This document shows positions 21,130 to 32,524 of a stretch of 64,000 bases of DNA, piece by piece. A program made the translations under genes and the position numbers. This stretch comes from Paracamarosporium sp. OC-R06-R3. Its lineage: Eukaryota; Ascomycota; Dothideomycetes; Pleosporales; Didymosphaeriaceae. The stretch lies in the NCBI GenBank assembly GCA_019828545.1, contig JACVRA010000138.1:310001-374000 (forward strand). The letters run 5' to 3'. Position 1 is the stretch's first letter. Every line of letters starts with the position of its first letter. Below the pieces are notes generated by a model that was not told the DNA's origin, did not search any database, and was given only the letters and a program-made list of their open reading frames with translations.

Positions 21130-21962
21130 ATGACCAATCCCACCATCGCCATCATAAACGGCGCCGCCACAACATCCGAGCACTACGCTTCCCTCTGCAA
21201 AGACTTCGAAGCCAAAGGGTACCCAGCAATTTCAAAGGACCCACCAAGCATAACAGCCGAGGATGCAACAACCGTCACAGTCGACGTAGACATAGCCTTT
21301 GTTCGCGACTCCGTGCTCGGTCCGCTTTTGGCCGAAGGTAAGGACGTCATCCTACTGTGCCATTCTTACGGAGGAACCTACGGAGCGAGCGCCGTGCAAG
21401 GACTCAGCAAGAAGGAGAGGGCTGCGAGGGGAGAACACGGCGGAGTCATCGGCATTATCTATATAGCGTCTTTTTGTACGGACCCGGGAGAGTCCGCGCT
21501 GCAGACACTGGGCATCGGTGCGGAAATACCTGGATGGGTTGGGCCTGGAGTACGTGCGCAGCGAGCAGTCCTCGTGTCCCCGTATACTAAGAATCGTCTA
21601 TGCTAATCCGGGATTAGGAAAAACCAGGGACGTTAATGTTCACAAATGCATCCGAGGTCTGGCCATCGTTGCCGGTCGACGAGGCTCAAGCGTGGCTTGA
21701 GAAGATGAAGCCCGTCGCCGTAGCTGCTATCGGGACGCCTGTTTCCTACGCCCCGTACAAGGATGCGAACTACGATGGTGCCATTGCGTACGTCTGGGCT
21801 GAAGGCGACACCATCGTCACGCCGGAGCTACGCCAATCGTACCTGGACAAGAGCGGTATCACGCTGACGAGGAGTATCAAGGGAGGCCACGGTATCGACA
21901 AGGAAGGCAGGGCTGACGTTCTGAAGACCATCATTGAGCTTGCGGAGCATTTCAAGGCGTGA
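21130..21962 (+). CDS. Alpha/beta hydrolase (esterase-like), 2 exons
   Basis: Exons 21130-21549 and 21618-21962 are joined across a 68-nt intron (GTACGT donor, GATTAG acceptor, phase 0), giving 254 residues. The fold belongs to the AB-hydrolase_6/EstC-like group: an N-terminal strand TIAIINGAATTSEHYASL, the nucleophile elbow CHSYGG (Ser near residue 83) after GKDVILL, a YVWAEGDTIVTPE strand carrying the likely acid residue, and the catalytic His in KGGHGIDKEGR near the C-terminus. There is no signal peptide, so a cytosolic esterase or hydrolase of small secondary metabolites is likely; the substrate cannot be inferred. The start at 21130 is preferred over the longer upstream frame because the canonical first strand starts right there. 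Without splicing the frame would end at VRAQRAVLV and lose the acid and His residues. Confidence 0.85.
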
Positions 21963-22141
21963 ATCAAACCGGAGTAGCACGCATGTAACGGCACATAACG
22001 CAACAGCGCACCATATATCTACGCTTTACCCAAACACATAAAAATAATCGACCAAAACAACCATCCAAACCTCGCTACCAAAAACCCAACCCAGACACCT
22101 AGACCAGCCAGACGACCCACCCAAACACGCGAGATACACAA

Positions 22142-22158
22142 CCCAACCCCCAACCCCC
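22142..22158 (-). other. G-run cluster just after a stop codon
   Basis: On the minus strand, three G runs (5, 5 and 3) separated by TT lie directly downstream of the stop codon at 22164-22162. This telomere-like pattern could form part of a G-quadruplex in the 3' UTR. The fourth run is distant, so the structure is speculative. Confidence 0.3.
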
Positions 22159-22161
22159 AAA

Positions 22162-22668
22162 TCAACCACACGTATCCTTCCCCCTACCCAACCTCCTCCA
22201 CACACCCCTCCTCACCCCCCTCAACCCCTCGACCCAAAAAAAACACCCATTAACCCTAACCCCCTCCTCCTCATCCACCCACCCGCCCCGTATTCCCTCC
22301 CCAACACGACACCCCTCTAGCCACTCGCTCACAAACGCATTTCTATCCTGCATCCCCACACTTCGACCTCTACTTCCATTTCCATCTCCATTTCTACTTC
22401 TCTCCTTTCCGTCCAGTTCAGCGTTGCACTCCACGCTCCCTTCTTCCTGCTGGTGAACGAGAGCCTCTGTAGGCGAGGATGTGTCTATCGAGGTAGAAGG
22501 AAGTGCGGAAGCGAAAGGAAACGGATAACCCCCAAAACACGCACCGCAGCGGACATGCGAAGTTTCCGAGGTTGGTGGAAGAGGGTTTATCTGTGTGCAT
22601 GTGGGGCAAGGCCAGGTTTTTGCGGTTGAGCTTGAGCTTGCGGGCGTTGTGGAGGCTGTAGAGGTCAT
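22162..22668 (-). CDS. Small zinc-ribbon-like hypothetical protein
   Basis: The frame is open far upstream, but the credible start is the ATG at 22668 (MTSTASTTPASSSS), giving 168 residues. Upstream codons are a Thr/Gln repeat arising from a microsatellite. After a Ser/Thr/Ala-rich lead comes CPTCTQINPLPPTSETSHVR followed by CGAC, a C-x2-C-x16-C-x2-C arrangement resembling a zinc ribbon or RanBP2-type finger. A polar middle and a Trp/Gly-rich tail (NAFVSEWLEGCRVGEGIRGG) end the protein. I know no specific function; such small zinc-ribbon proteins are frequent in dothideomycete genomes. The gene call rests on the paired CxxC motifs and an intact frame. Confidence 0.5.
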   Translation of the reverse strand: MTSTASTTPASSSSTAKTWPCPTCTQINPLPPTSETSHVRCGACFGGYPFPFASALPSTSIDTSSPTEALVHQQEEGSVECNAELDGKERSRNGDGNGSRGRSVGMQDRNAFVSEWLEGCRVGEGIRGGWVDEEEGVRVNGCFFWVEGLRGVRRGVWRRLGRGKDTCG

Positions 22669-22692
22669 GGTGAGGAGTGTGTTCGAAGCCTG

Positions 22693-22750
22693 GTGTGTTT
22701 GTGTTTGTGTTTGTGTGAGCTTTTGTGTAAGCTTTTGTGTTTGTGTGTGG
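22693..22750 (+). repeat. GTTTGT-type microsatellite
   Basis: Imperfect tandem TGTTTGTGTTTGTG units interrupted by AGCTTTTGTGTAAGC. It lies in the presumed 5' leader of the minus-strand zinc-ribbon gene and creates the artefactual Thr-Gln repeat upstream of its start. Confidence 0.8.
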
Positions 22751-23525
22751 GTCTGGATATGCTTGTTGTTATTGCAGTTATTTCTCGGGTTTACGATGTT
22801 GAGAAAGGGGCGATGGACGTAGACGAGTAGTGCGAGCGTTGAGATCGAGAGCTTGTGGGGAGAAAGCGAGAAGATGAGGGTGGGTAGTTTGGGAGACGGA
22901 TATGCGTATGAGAATGAGTATGTGCATAGGTAGGTGCACTGCGGTATTGAATCCGAGCAGCATGCGTGCAAGCTCTGCAGTGATCTCAGCTGTAGCCTTG
23001 GCCTTGCCATGACATCGTGAAGCTTAGTATCTCGGTATTCACTGCTGCATGAGAATGTACACCATTCTTCAACCATGTTCATCATCAATCCACATCACAC
23101 ATTCAACAAAAACAGCCTCAACAAACATGCCAAGATAATATAATATGCTAGAAGATACGTGGCTGCTTCCTCCACCTCAAAAGGCACAGCAACACCACCC
23201 TGGGTATAAAGTTCGTGTTTGCGTCTCACAAATGCACCTCTGCCCAACGCTGCCACTCATGCCTCGTCAACATCACCCCCTACAAGTACATGCACATTAT
23301 CATGACAAAGAGAGAAAAACCGAACTCGCCCGCTAAAATCGCAGGAGAAAGCCAAAATGTCCAAGGGAACGGATGCAGCGAAAGGACGGGGAAAGCGTCG
23401 ATAGATGAAGAGGAAATGCCGTCATATCGTAAAACTCGCCAATCAAAGAACTTCACGACGCATCGAGGCGTAAATGACATGGTCTGGCCAACAGAAAATT
23501 CGAAATCGAAGTCGTCAAGGAAAGC
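22751..23525. other. Intergenic, 5' and 3' flanks
   Basis: This holds the upstream region of the zinc-ribbon gene and the 3' flank of the transcription-factor gene. There are no recognisable coding or RNA features. Confidence 0.5.
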
Positions 23526-26500
23526 TCACATGCTGCCTGCGTAATCTGGCACCAGCATCGTGATACACTTGCTCAACAAATTGCACGCCTCGTGCAACAG
23601 CTCCCACCTCGTCTTCTTAAACATGTCGCGCATCAAGAGTAGCAGCCCAAGACATGCGTTCCGATCCGGCATCTTGGCAAGATCGTCTGGAGCGTGTACG
23701 CCGCCCACACGTTGCAAGAAGCGAATCATATCCGTTTCCTTATCCTCGTACGTATGTAGGATGTATTGTTGCTTCACCGGACCATCAAGTGCGTATCCAT
23801 AGGACCATACGATGAGCGTGGCGAAGTAGAGAACCCAAGGTCGATTGAGTAAGAAATCGTTGCGGGCCGAGTAGTTGAAGCGCTGCGTGGGTGGTTTGCC
23901 GGCGGCACCAGGTTCTTCGCTGATCATGACGGCTGACAAGAAGCGGAGAGCGTAGAAAGTCGCGTCCCGTGCTCGAGCTGTTGGTGCCCAGTGCTCCTGC
24001 ATCCGCTTCCGGGCGCCGTTCGAGTCAATGTTCGTGATGGAGCGTCCGAGCAAGCGATTAGCACCGGCATATATCTGGCAGTCCACGATATCGACGTGCA
24101 TTGCCATGTGCGCTAGGTGATGCAGCACGGTGCGTGACTCGAAGATGTTGTCGTCAGCCCCACTGTTGGAATAAGAGTGCGCACTGGGCGCGGAGAAGTC
24201 ATTCGGTTTCGCGAGCGACTTGTCAAAATCTTGTTTCCAAAAGTCGAAAGCTCGTGTCAGCGAGCCTCGCCACTTGTCACGTCCACCCAGAACTGTCGAG
24301 ACGCCCAGCGAGCTTACTTGCAGGTCTCGTTGATTCATGTGCCACGATACGCTGAGCAGGCCTGCCATGAGAATGGTCCTGCCGAATGAGTTGGTCCGCA
24401 CGCTCTGGCCATTGAGCGTCTTCTTCAAGCCGTCGAGGAACGTAGTGTGTTTGATGCCATTGGCATGCAAGCTCGCCTCCACTCTTCCGACTTCTGAGCT
24501 ACTTGTTGCTGACCAAAGAGCCTCGTCACAAGGTAGAGGAAGGCGCATCTCGTGGGCTACCATCACTGCACTGTGACCAAACATGGTGGCATGGATGCTG
24601 TCCATGACAAAGGCTGCAAAAGCTGCCCTCCTTGTGGCCTCGTTGGTGATCCAGTGATTCCACCATTCGTCGGGGGTGTTGACGTGACTCCCTTTGTTGC
24701 TTGAGCCGCTCTGACTAGGAGGAGAATCCATTGCAGATCTGCCAATGAGCGAGCTGCCTCGCCTCATCAAAGTGAGCGTGGTTGCGTGGTGAATGTGCGC
24801 TCGCTCGTGGAGAGGACGCGTAGAGTACATCTTCTCAAACACCTCGAGGAGCAACAAGGCCTGGAATACCCAAAGTTTCGCTGGTGGGCGGAAATCGGCA
24901 TCCATGAAAATCTCCCAACGCAAATGCCAGGCTAAGAAGTTGGATAGTTGTGCGCATGCTTGTGTTGCTTCCTCGCGGTGGCTCTTGTCTAAGCAAGAAG
25001 CACCCAGGCACATGACGCAAAGCAGCAAAAGATCAGGGCAAGTCGAGGCGTTGAATGTCGGCTTATGCAGGATTGGAAGCTGCGGGTGGAAATGCAGCCA
25101 GTAGGCACCAATGTACTGTTGCATCATGTGCAGACTGAGGACATGGTCATTTCTCTCCTTGTCTCCTTCGAGCAAATCTTCCTTTTGTTTCTTGACTGGT
25201 GCATGATCCGTCTCGTTAAAACGGCCTGTGATCAGGTCAAGCAAGTCTTTCCGCTTGTCTTCTGACAAGGCGGTTTCCGGAAGCGACGTATCGAGAATGC
25301 TCTTGACAGCCATGGGATGAACCGGGGGTGGTTGGTTGTAGGCGACGTTTGTTACAAGTGGATCATAGTTGAAGTACGGTGCTTGCAGACCAATCTGTGA
25401 AGACAGCCCGGCGTTGGGGTTCGAGTTATTAGGGCCGTGCATCGGCGAAGCGCCAGGACCAAACTGAGAGTCGTTAAACAGCCAAGCCGCGAAGTCGTCT
25501 GCCATCGCAAACGGAGATCGACTGTAACCTTCGCCGCCGAACATGGGGATGGCATACGAGGGTGTCTGGTCCATGATGGCGTCGGATACACCGTTCATCC
25601 TGGTGTCTATTTGGGATGTCGTCTCAACGCCGTTCATAGGGGTCTGCCCTGAGGTGCCGTTGTAATATTGGTTGTCCTCGGTCTTTGCAACAGGAGGGGT
25701 CTCTGATTGTTGAGGGTACTCGGGAGGTGGGAGGGATGAGAACGGTGGATAGTTTTGTTGTTGTTGTTGGTAGCTGCTGGTAGAGTTGGGTGGGTAAGAT
25801 GTCGAGGCAGCTGAAGGTGGGTATGATTGCGTGGGGGTCGCGGCGGAGTTGTACGGCGACGACGATCCATACGATGACAGGTTGGACGTTTGGGCGCGTA
25901 ACTCGGGCCGTTGGTAGTTGCCGTTCCCCATGTGGGGAGAATTGTGGTGTGACGTCTGTCCGCTCCCGAAGTTCCCAAACGTGGAGGGGCGCGGTGGGGG
26001 TGCAAAGCTCCCAGCGCTCCGGGCCTGCAAGTCATAGGGCTGAGGCTTGACATCGGGCCCACTGCGATACGATTCGGCGCTCCCCGCCCGATGTGAAGAG
26101 TTTTGGCGTCCCATGTTGGATCCCGGCGAGTGGTAGTTGGGCGGCGACATTTGCGTTCCCGCCGAAGGCCCCGCTACAGAGGACCCGGGCGACTGCAACC
26201 CAAACCTCTCTGTGCCTCCCTGGGGCAGCTACACCGGATTAGCATGAGTTGGAGCGAAGGCACAGTGGCTCGCACATACCGTAGGAGAGTGCTTCATGGG
26301 ACCCAATTTGTTCGGTTCGTTCTTGCTCGCCATGGCTGCCGTCACAATCGGGTTAAGATTCTGCATGAAGGTATCCTTGCGCAGCAATTGCGAGCCACGT
26401 GCCGTGTGTCTCTCCTTGTGCCGCGCGCACAGGTCTTGTCGGACAAACGATCGGTGGCAGTCGGGAAAGTCGCAGTGGTAGATCTGCTTGGGATTGTCTG

Positions 26501-26956
26501 CGCTGGTCAGCAACCGCACTCGTCCCGCATACCATGAGACAGAATGAAATGCAGGAACCGCCCAACAGCGCAGGTAGACCGGGGGGTGCGAATGCGAAAT
26601 GGGGACATACGGTTCAGCTGGTGCCTGTAGAGATGCTCTGCGCGCGAGTAGCTCTTGCCGCAGCCCGAATGCGGGCACTCAAACTTCTTGTCGAGACCCT
26701 TCCTACTCCGCCGGCGTTTGCGCGACGAGCCGTTGCCCTCGGCGGCATCGTTGGGGTCGCCATTGTCGGCGTCGAGCTCGTCTCTGTCGCGCCGGCGGCC
26801 TCTGTCGTCGTCGCGGTCCGGGGAAGCGGGGTTGTTGTCGACGGCGGCGGCGGCGGCGGCGGCGCTGGTGGTGTCCATCTTCTGGGGCAAGGGCTGCAGC
26901 TTGCCAAAGTCCGAGGCTTGCCCTGCTGCGTGCATGGGCAGGATTTGGGCGGTCAT
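23526..26956 (-). CDS. C2H2 zinc-finger fungal transcription factor with fungal_trans domain, 3 exons
   Basis: Exons 26956-26611, 26497-26280 and 26228-23526 join to 1088 residues. Introns of 113 and 51 nt begin GTATGT. The first intron splits the linker between two fingers. The spliced sequence restores CPHSGCGKSYSRAEHLYRHQ, linker LNHNPKQIYH, and the second finger CDFPDCHRSFVRQDLCARHK with its final His in ERH. A basic SRKRRRSRKGLDKKF patch precedes finger 1 and may act as an NLS. A long Ser/Pro/Gln-rich disordered stretch follows, including a QQQQQ run. A helical fungal-specific transcription factor domain occupies roughly residues 500-900 (YIGAYWLHFHPQLPILHKPT, CVMCLGASCLDKS, ERAHIHHATTLTLMRRGSSL). 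This class contains AmdX- and Klf1-like regulators; the exact orthologue and targets are not determinable here. It is transcribed from a GC-rich leader. Confidence 0.9.
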
Positions 26957-28827
26957 CGAGGGCGCGTAGGCGGAGAGAGGGTCTCGGGACGACGACGGGT
27001 GCCGGGGTAGTGTGTGTCGCCTGGGCCGAGTCGCGCTCGCGTGGGCGGCCGAGATGGCTGGGGTCAGTGGCGACGCTGAGGCTGCTGTTGCACGAAAAAG
27101 CAGCGTGGGCCAGGCGATCAGAGGCGGCGAGCGGCGATGGGCGATGGGCAATCACGGGACCGCGAGGCGGCGGCTGGGGGGTGGGTGGCTCGGGTGCCGG
27201 GTGGTGCTTGGGCACGAATGACCTGCAGCAGGCTGGGTGCGTCGGTGGAGCGTCGGGCGGGGAGCGGCGGAGGCGTGGCCGCTCAGTGCGAGGCCCCGAA
27301 TTAGAAAGTCGTGGGGAAGACAGAGGGGTGCGGGAGGAGGATGGGGGTGGATATCTGAGCGGGAGGCCACGCCGGCCGCTATGTAAGCGGCCTGAGGAAT
27401 GCTGCGGTGCTGCGGTGCGTCGCTTGAGGGCGGCGCCGTCGCCCGCCTGCCGTGGGCCGTGGGCCGTGGGCCGTGAGCCCTCAGCGCTGCCCATCCGCAG
27501 TAGCCGCGATAAAGACCCCTGGCGCCCATGCAAACACCCGGCCGCCCTCGCTCGCTCGCTCGCTCGCAGCGCACCAAAGGCGAGGCCAACCGCCGAGGAC
27601 GGGGCTGCGCGTCGAGGTTCGCTGCAGCCGGACGCAGCACCTGCAGAGCAAAGTGTGGAGTAGCGAGGCCCTGAGCGCGCGGCGCGGGATGCCAGCGACG
27701 GCGGCGGCGTGGGGGGCCTGCGCGGGGCCTGGCTTCGTGGGCGTGGCATGGACATTTTGGACGCGTTGATCCGCTTGCTCCTCCTCCCACCTGCCCGTGG
27801 GCGTTACTGTCCCGGTGTTGACGCCGCCGGACCAGCCCAGCCATGGCCTGCAGCAGCCTCGCCGCCAACAATGCAGTGCGCTCCGCTCCCAACGCGCCCC
27901 CGTCGTATCACCAGACTCCAACCTCAACGTCACGCATTCCTGCCGCCCGCACGTGCCCCCAACAACACCACTCGCGCGCCGTCAGCAAACACCCGTCTTC
28001 GTCGTCGCCCTCGCCCTCGCCCTCGCCTCGCCCTCTCTCGTCTCAGCTAATTCATTCGTCTCATCGCACGTGCCTGCCGTTCCCGACCCCGTCTCATTGG
28101 ACCCCCGTCGCTCCTTCCCAGGCCGCTCCTCAGCCCGTGCCTGCATACACCAATCACGCCGCCTTACCCCAGATCGATGCCGACAAGTTATGCACACACG
28201 AAACCTTGGGCCCTACCCACCTTTGCTTTTGCCCGGATCCGACTCCCCAACCAGTCCTAGACGTGCCACTCGACCTCTCTGCACGTCGCACAAAAAGCCG
28301 TTTGTGTGCGACCGACCTCGCTGTCCGACACCACCCATCGACGTTTGTCACACCGATCACGCCCGCTTCCTCCTCCCCGTCCCTTCCGTGGCGCAACACA
28401 CCTCGCTTCGCATCCCTTATCCTCCAGCCCCCGATATCTCTCGGCTTCCCCAATGCGTTAGTTGTCCGTCAACCAGGCATCCGTCTCGTGAGAGTGAGTG
28501 ACTGACTGTTACAAATCCCCGGCCCATACGCGCTTTAGGTACTCCAACACGAATTCACGCGACAAGGGTACTTGATGAATATTCGTCTCTGAAACCGAAG
28601 CCAAAGCCACCCACCCCAAAAGGGCCCTATAATTACATAATGCTAAGAACAATGTCCGTCTGCCGCTGAGCACACGCTGGATATCTCTGCACCTCTCAAA
28701 CAGCCCCAATCCCACCACCCCATCCAAAGATCCGCCTCTTGCTTTCGCCTCCCCTCGTGGGTATTATCATTACAGATCAGGTTTCCTCGTTAGGGTTTCA
28801 GTAGCGCATCTTGTTACGTGCTGCTTG
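26957..28827. other. GC-rich long leader/promoter of the C2H2 factor
   Basis: About 1.9 kb lies between the Mob3 stop and the transcription-factor start. From about 26,600 to 27,900 it is very GC-rich, so random frames of 220-354 codons stay open on both strands; they are Arg/Ala/Pro-rich and without motifs. From 27,900 to 28,500 it is pyrimidine-rich on the plus strand. I interpret it as promoter and long 5' UTR of the regulator, a common arrangement for fungal regulatory genes. Confidence 0.5.
27547..27567 (+). repeat. CTCG tetranucleotide microsatellite
   Basis: Five perfect CTCG units within the GC-rich upstream region of the C2H2 transcription factor. It is likely length-variable between strains. 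Confidence 0.85.
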
Positions 28828-30377
28828 CTACTCGCTTGCCGCAGGCTTATCTTCTTGTGCGCCCGCTTCTTCCTTCTCCTCCTTCTCCGCTTTCTCCGCT
28901 TCCGTCTGCTCTGATGTCGCCTGTGCCTCTGCCTTCGAATCTCCCTTGGCCTTTTCGTCATTTTCTTCAGATGCCGCTAACGCTGCAGGAGCATCCTCGT
29001 CACCGGCAGTAGCCTCAGATGGCGCGGCCGCTTCATTGGTTTGCGGCTCGCGATCCTCCTCGCTAACACTTTGCTTTTCGGGCCCTTGACCAGCGTGGGA
29101 CTCATCAGCAGCCGTAGCCTCCGATCCATCTGTGGGTTCGGGTGCACTTCTCGCATCCTGGTCTTTTTCTGCTTCCGCGGCGCCTTCCGCAGGTGGCTGT
29201 ACAGATTCTGTAATCGACTGAGTAGCTGTGGCAATGCCAGTTTCGTCTTGCGCAGCCGAGCCCTCCTTCCGCTCTTGATCTTCCTCCTCGTTCACCTCCT
29301 CCAGTACTGTGGACACTGACGTCGCGCTCACTGATGGAGAATGGCGGTGCCGCTTCGTGGTGCCGGCAGTAGATAACGTGTGGTCCCCAGCTTCTATCAC
29401 GGAAGTGTTCTCCGCGTCCAAGGGGCTGGGTCCTGACGGTTCCCGCTTCAATATCATTGGTGGGGCTTTCGACGCTTTTTCAGAAACATCCAAGCCCTCT
29501 GCCTCTGGTGGTATAGTGTAGTTGTCCTCTGGTATCAGGCCGTACGCATCGCACACCGTCTTGAAAAGTATATACAATCCAGTCCTCCCTTCCACTTTCC
29601 AGAACATATCACGATGCTGGAACCAAGCATGTGCAAAGATCCTGTACACACGCCTGAAGATATTGGTGAGATTCCTTTGCTGCTGGTGCTGTGTAGACTG
29701 ATCGGTGCCCATGGCGAGTCGTGAGGGGAAGTTCTTAGGCGATGTCAGGGTGTTTGCGGCCCAGTCCAGGGTGTGACAGCAGTAGTCAATCGCGCAACAG
29801 GATTTGGGTGGGTCGTGAACTGCGCAGAGGTACTGCCATTCGGAGGCTCGCATTTCAGGGCAGGTAGTGGACGAGCACGGCGGGCTATCGGAGAATAGAG
29901 CAATGATGATTGCATTGACTTTTTGCGTGAGGAATCGACAGAGCTCGTAGAGCCATAGTGTTTTGTCCACGTTGTCGGGCGGCGTCGCCAATTTCTCTGC
30001 TATGTCCCTGTCTACGGGTGTTGTGGTTTCCGAGCCGATGGGATGTGTGAGGAAATTGTGGAGGGCTTTGAGATGCTCTGTCAACTGGAATGCGGAATCA
30101 ATCTGCGCATTCATTAGCCCTTTCACTGCCATCTTATCTTCTTTGAGCAATTGCGCTTCGCCAGGCAGCATACCTCTGACAATTCTACTAGCGGTGGGCC
30201 TTCAGTCATGTCCTCCGCCTTGGTACCTGGCCGTATCCGTCTCGACGCGCCATTATCTAAAGAGCTGAAGAGCTTCTGCTGCTCTTCAGTCGCGGGGAGC
30301 GGAGAAAGCTGGTCTTCCGCAATAGGCGGCGGGCTGGGAAGTCGCGGAGAGCTCGAAGGTGACGGCGCAGAAGCCAT
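28828..30377 (-). CDS. mob3: Mob3/phocein, STRIPAK complex subunit, 2 exons
   Basis: Exons 30377-30174 and 30102-28828 join in phase 0 across a 71-nt intron (GTATGC donor, GCTAATG branch, GCGCAG acceptor), giving 492 residues. The spliced junction LVELSEIDSAFQLTEHLKAL matches the start of fungal phocein domains. The Mob fold continues with VDKTLWLYELCRFLTQKVNA, the zinc-site segment CSSTTCPEMRASEWQYLC, SCCAIDYCCHTLDWAAN and the C-terminal NIFRRVYRIFAHAWFQHRD. Mob3/phocein binds striatin within STRIPAK and is needed for hyphal fusion and fruiting-body development in Sordaria and Neurospora. An acidic, Ala/Glu/Lys-rich disordered tail of about 200 residues (starting near EGLDVSEKASKAPPM) makes the protein about twice the length of animal phocein; long tails occur in other filamentous fungi. 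A Pro/Ser-rich N-terminus precedes the domain. Confidence 0.92.
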
Positions 30378-30887
30378 CACAGGCGCAGCAGGTCGAGTGA
30401 GAGTGGAGCAGTGGGTAGCGCGCGGGGGAGTGGTGTCTGTTGCCGACCGTTGACAGCGTGTAGCTTGCGGACTTGAGGCCGCAAGCTCGGAAGTTCATCC
30501 AAGGTGAGCTAGTCTAAAACAGGCGAGGCGCCTTCAAGCCCACTTTCAGCATCACTGGACAAAAGCACCACCACAATGTCTAGATTACAAGGGCGTCTCT
30601 AAATCTTGCAACACAAAATAGATACTAAGACGTAAGTAAAGCATCAAGCATCTGAGTGAATCCCTGGGGAATGTATCCTGGAGGCGTCTATGGAACTCCG
30701 CAAATCATGCTCGGAATCGGAATCTAGCTTTCACTTTTATGATACTTTGATTACTGTCTTTGTACATTCGTTCATTTCTCTTCTTGCGTTAACAGCTTAT
30801 TTTATACGAAAGTAACTAATCTACTACAGTCCTCTCTCCACATCAAACATCCACCAACACACAAGGTCACGAGTTTAATCCTTCACC
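30378..30887. promoter_or_regulatory. Bidirectional promoter region, mob3 and zng1
   Basis: A 510-bp divergent spacer between two start codons. The stretch next to zng1 is AT-rich followed by a CA/CT-rich leader (30,825-30,887). No specific operator can be assigned. Confidence 0.5.
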
Positions 30888-32147
30888 ATGAGTGGCGACG
30901 CCTCCGACGACGAGATCCCAGACCTCGTCCAACCACCACAAAACGACGACGACGAGCCACCCTTTCTCGTCCCAACAGATCTACCCCCATCTCTCAAGAA
31001 AAAAGTCCCCATAACAATAGTAACTGGCTATCTCGGCGCCGGCAAAACCACTCTCCTAAACTACATCCTAACCGCGCATCACGGGAAGAAAATCGCCGTC
31101 ATCCGTAAGCATTACTACCAAGAAAGACCATACTACGTAAGATGCTGACCACACCCAGTCAACGAATTCGGCGACTCCATCGACATCGAAAAGCAGCTCA
31201 CCGTCTCCGACACAAACAGCACCTCGGCATCCCCCGTGCCCTTCGTCCCCCTGGCAAACGGATGCATCTGCTGCTCCGTCAAGGACGTCGGCGTCGCCGC
31301 AATCGAGAACCTCATGGAGCAGAGCGGCGCCTTCGACTACATCCTGCTTGAGACGACGGGGCTCGCGGACCCGGGGAACATCGCGCCGCTGTTCTGGCTG
31401 GACGAGGGGCTGGGCAGTTCTATTTTCCTCGACGGCATCGTCACGCTTGTTGATGCGAAGAACGTGCTTAAGTCGCTGGACGAGGGGTACGGCGATGACG
31501 CGGAGGAGCTGGAGGAGAGGAAGAAGGAAGAAGGTGGTGGTGGTGGTGCGCATGAACATGCGAGTCCGCTACTGACGACTGCGCATCTCCAGATCTCGCA
31601 TGCAGATGTCATCATTATCAACAAGTCTGATCTAGTCTCGCAAGAAGAGTTAGATAGCGTAGAGCAGCGCGTTCGCTCCATCAACGCGCTCGCTAAGTTG
31701 ACTACCACGACGAAGTCTCAAGTCCCTACGTTGGACGGCTTCATCCTTGATTTGCACGCCTACGATGCAGTCTCTGCTTCTGACCTCACCTTCGCGGAGA
31801 AAGGACACAGCCATCTCGATGCCTCGATCTCCACTTCGACCATCATCTTTCCTGCGCTGAGGGAAGAACAAGTCGAGAGGTTTGATCGGTGGCTGAGGAC
31901 GGTGCTGTGGGAGGATAAGTTGCCTGATGGGCGGACACACGCGTACTTCGAAGTCCACCGGTTGAAGGGGCGCATTCCGGTCGTGAGTGGCAAGGTGCTG
32001 TTAGTGCAGGGTGTGAGGAATGTGTACGATGTGAATGAGGGCGCGGACACGACGTCGGAGGACGGTAGTGCAAAGCTGGTACTTATAGGGAAGGGCGTGG
32101 GACAGAAAGAGTTCCAGGAGAGCTTGTTGGGTACGCTGGAGCGATAG
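30888..32147 (+). CDS. zng1: COG0523/CobW-family GTPase metallochaperone (Zng1-like), 2 exons
   Basis: Exons 30888-31104 and 31159-32147 join across a 54-nt intron (GTAAGC donor, GCTGACC branch) to 401 residues. The splice restores [20 protein letters not shown], a hallmark of the family. The P-loop is [14 protein letters not shown] near residue 45, the metal-binding CxCC is GCICCSVKD near 106, the Walker-B-like motif is [11 protein letters not shown], and the guanine-specificity motif is INKSDLV. A His-containing loop ([12 protein letters not shown]) and a CobW C-terminal domain ([20 protein letters not shown]) follow. Eukaryotic Zng1 (yeast YNR029C) delivers zinc to methionine aminopeptidase 1 in a GTP-dependent way. 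The acidic N-terminus with DEIPDLVQ may correspond to the short docking motif used for that partner; this is inference. Confidence 0.9.
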
Positions 32148-32524
32148 TCCGGTTGGGGATCGCAGGGTCAGGAGTACAATGTGCAGAGTCTAACACTTCT
32201 TTAATGCACAACGAAATACAAATATCTCATGAGCATGCGTCGCGAGCAGTTCGCCCGGTGTACGAATCCCTAGACAACCCCACACGCATTCAGCATTCAG
32301 CTTCGCACCACCTACTATCTAAACACGCTATGCTTCGCCTCAAGCCTCTTGAGAACGTACAAGATCCCAAGCCAAATGTACATCAGATGCGGTCCCCCAA
32401 ACGCCATGCCCTCACCAACCCCAATCCATCCAAACGCCAAGCGCTGGAAAAGAATCTCCTCATCGCAAACAGGCCGAGCAAAGGATATTACAAGATTACC
32501 AATATCTCACTTCTACAACTCATT
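32148..32524. other. Convergent 3' flanks of zng1 and nup170
   Basis: The spacer lies between two convergent stop codons. A 137-codon plus-strand frame and a ~64-codon minus-strand frame cross it. Neither has a good start or context, and I treat the interval as overlapping 3' UTR. Confidence 0.5.

Noticed and set aside
26599..27755. Frames of 354 aa (plus) and 350 aa (minus) overlapping each other
   Set aside because: Both are Arg/Ala/Pro-rich with no motif; they follow from high GC content and overlap the first exon of the C2H2 factor.
27797..28505. Two overlapping plus-strand frames of 234 and 220 aa
   Set aside because: Pyrimidine-rich leader sequence gives Ser/Pro/Arg frames in two phases at once; no domain or splice partner.
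32280..32490. Minus-strand ~64-codon hydrophobic frame downstream of nup170 (GGPHLMYIWLGILYVLKRL)
   Set aside because: It looks like a membrane segment, but there is no start codon before its middle and no room for a promoter or upstream exon; more likely 3' UTR.
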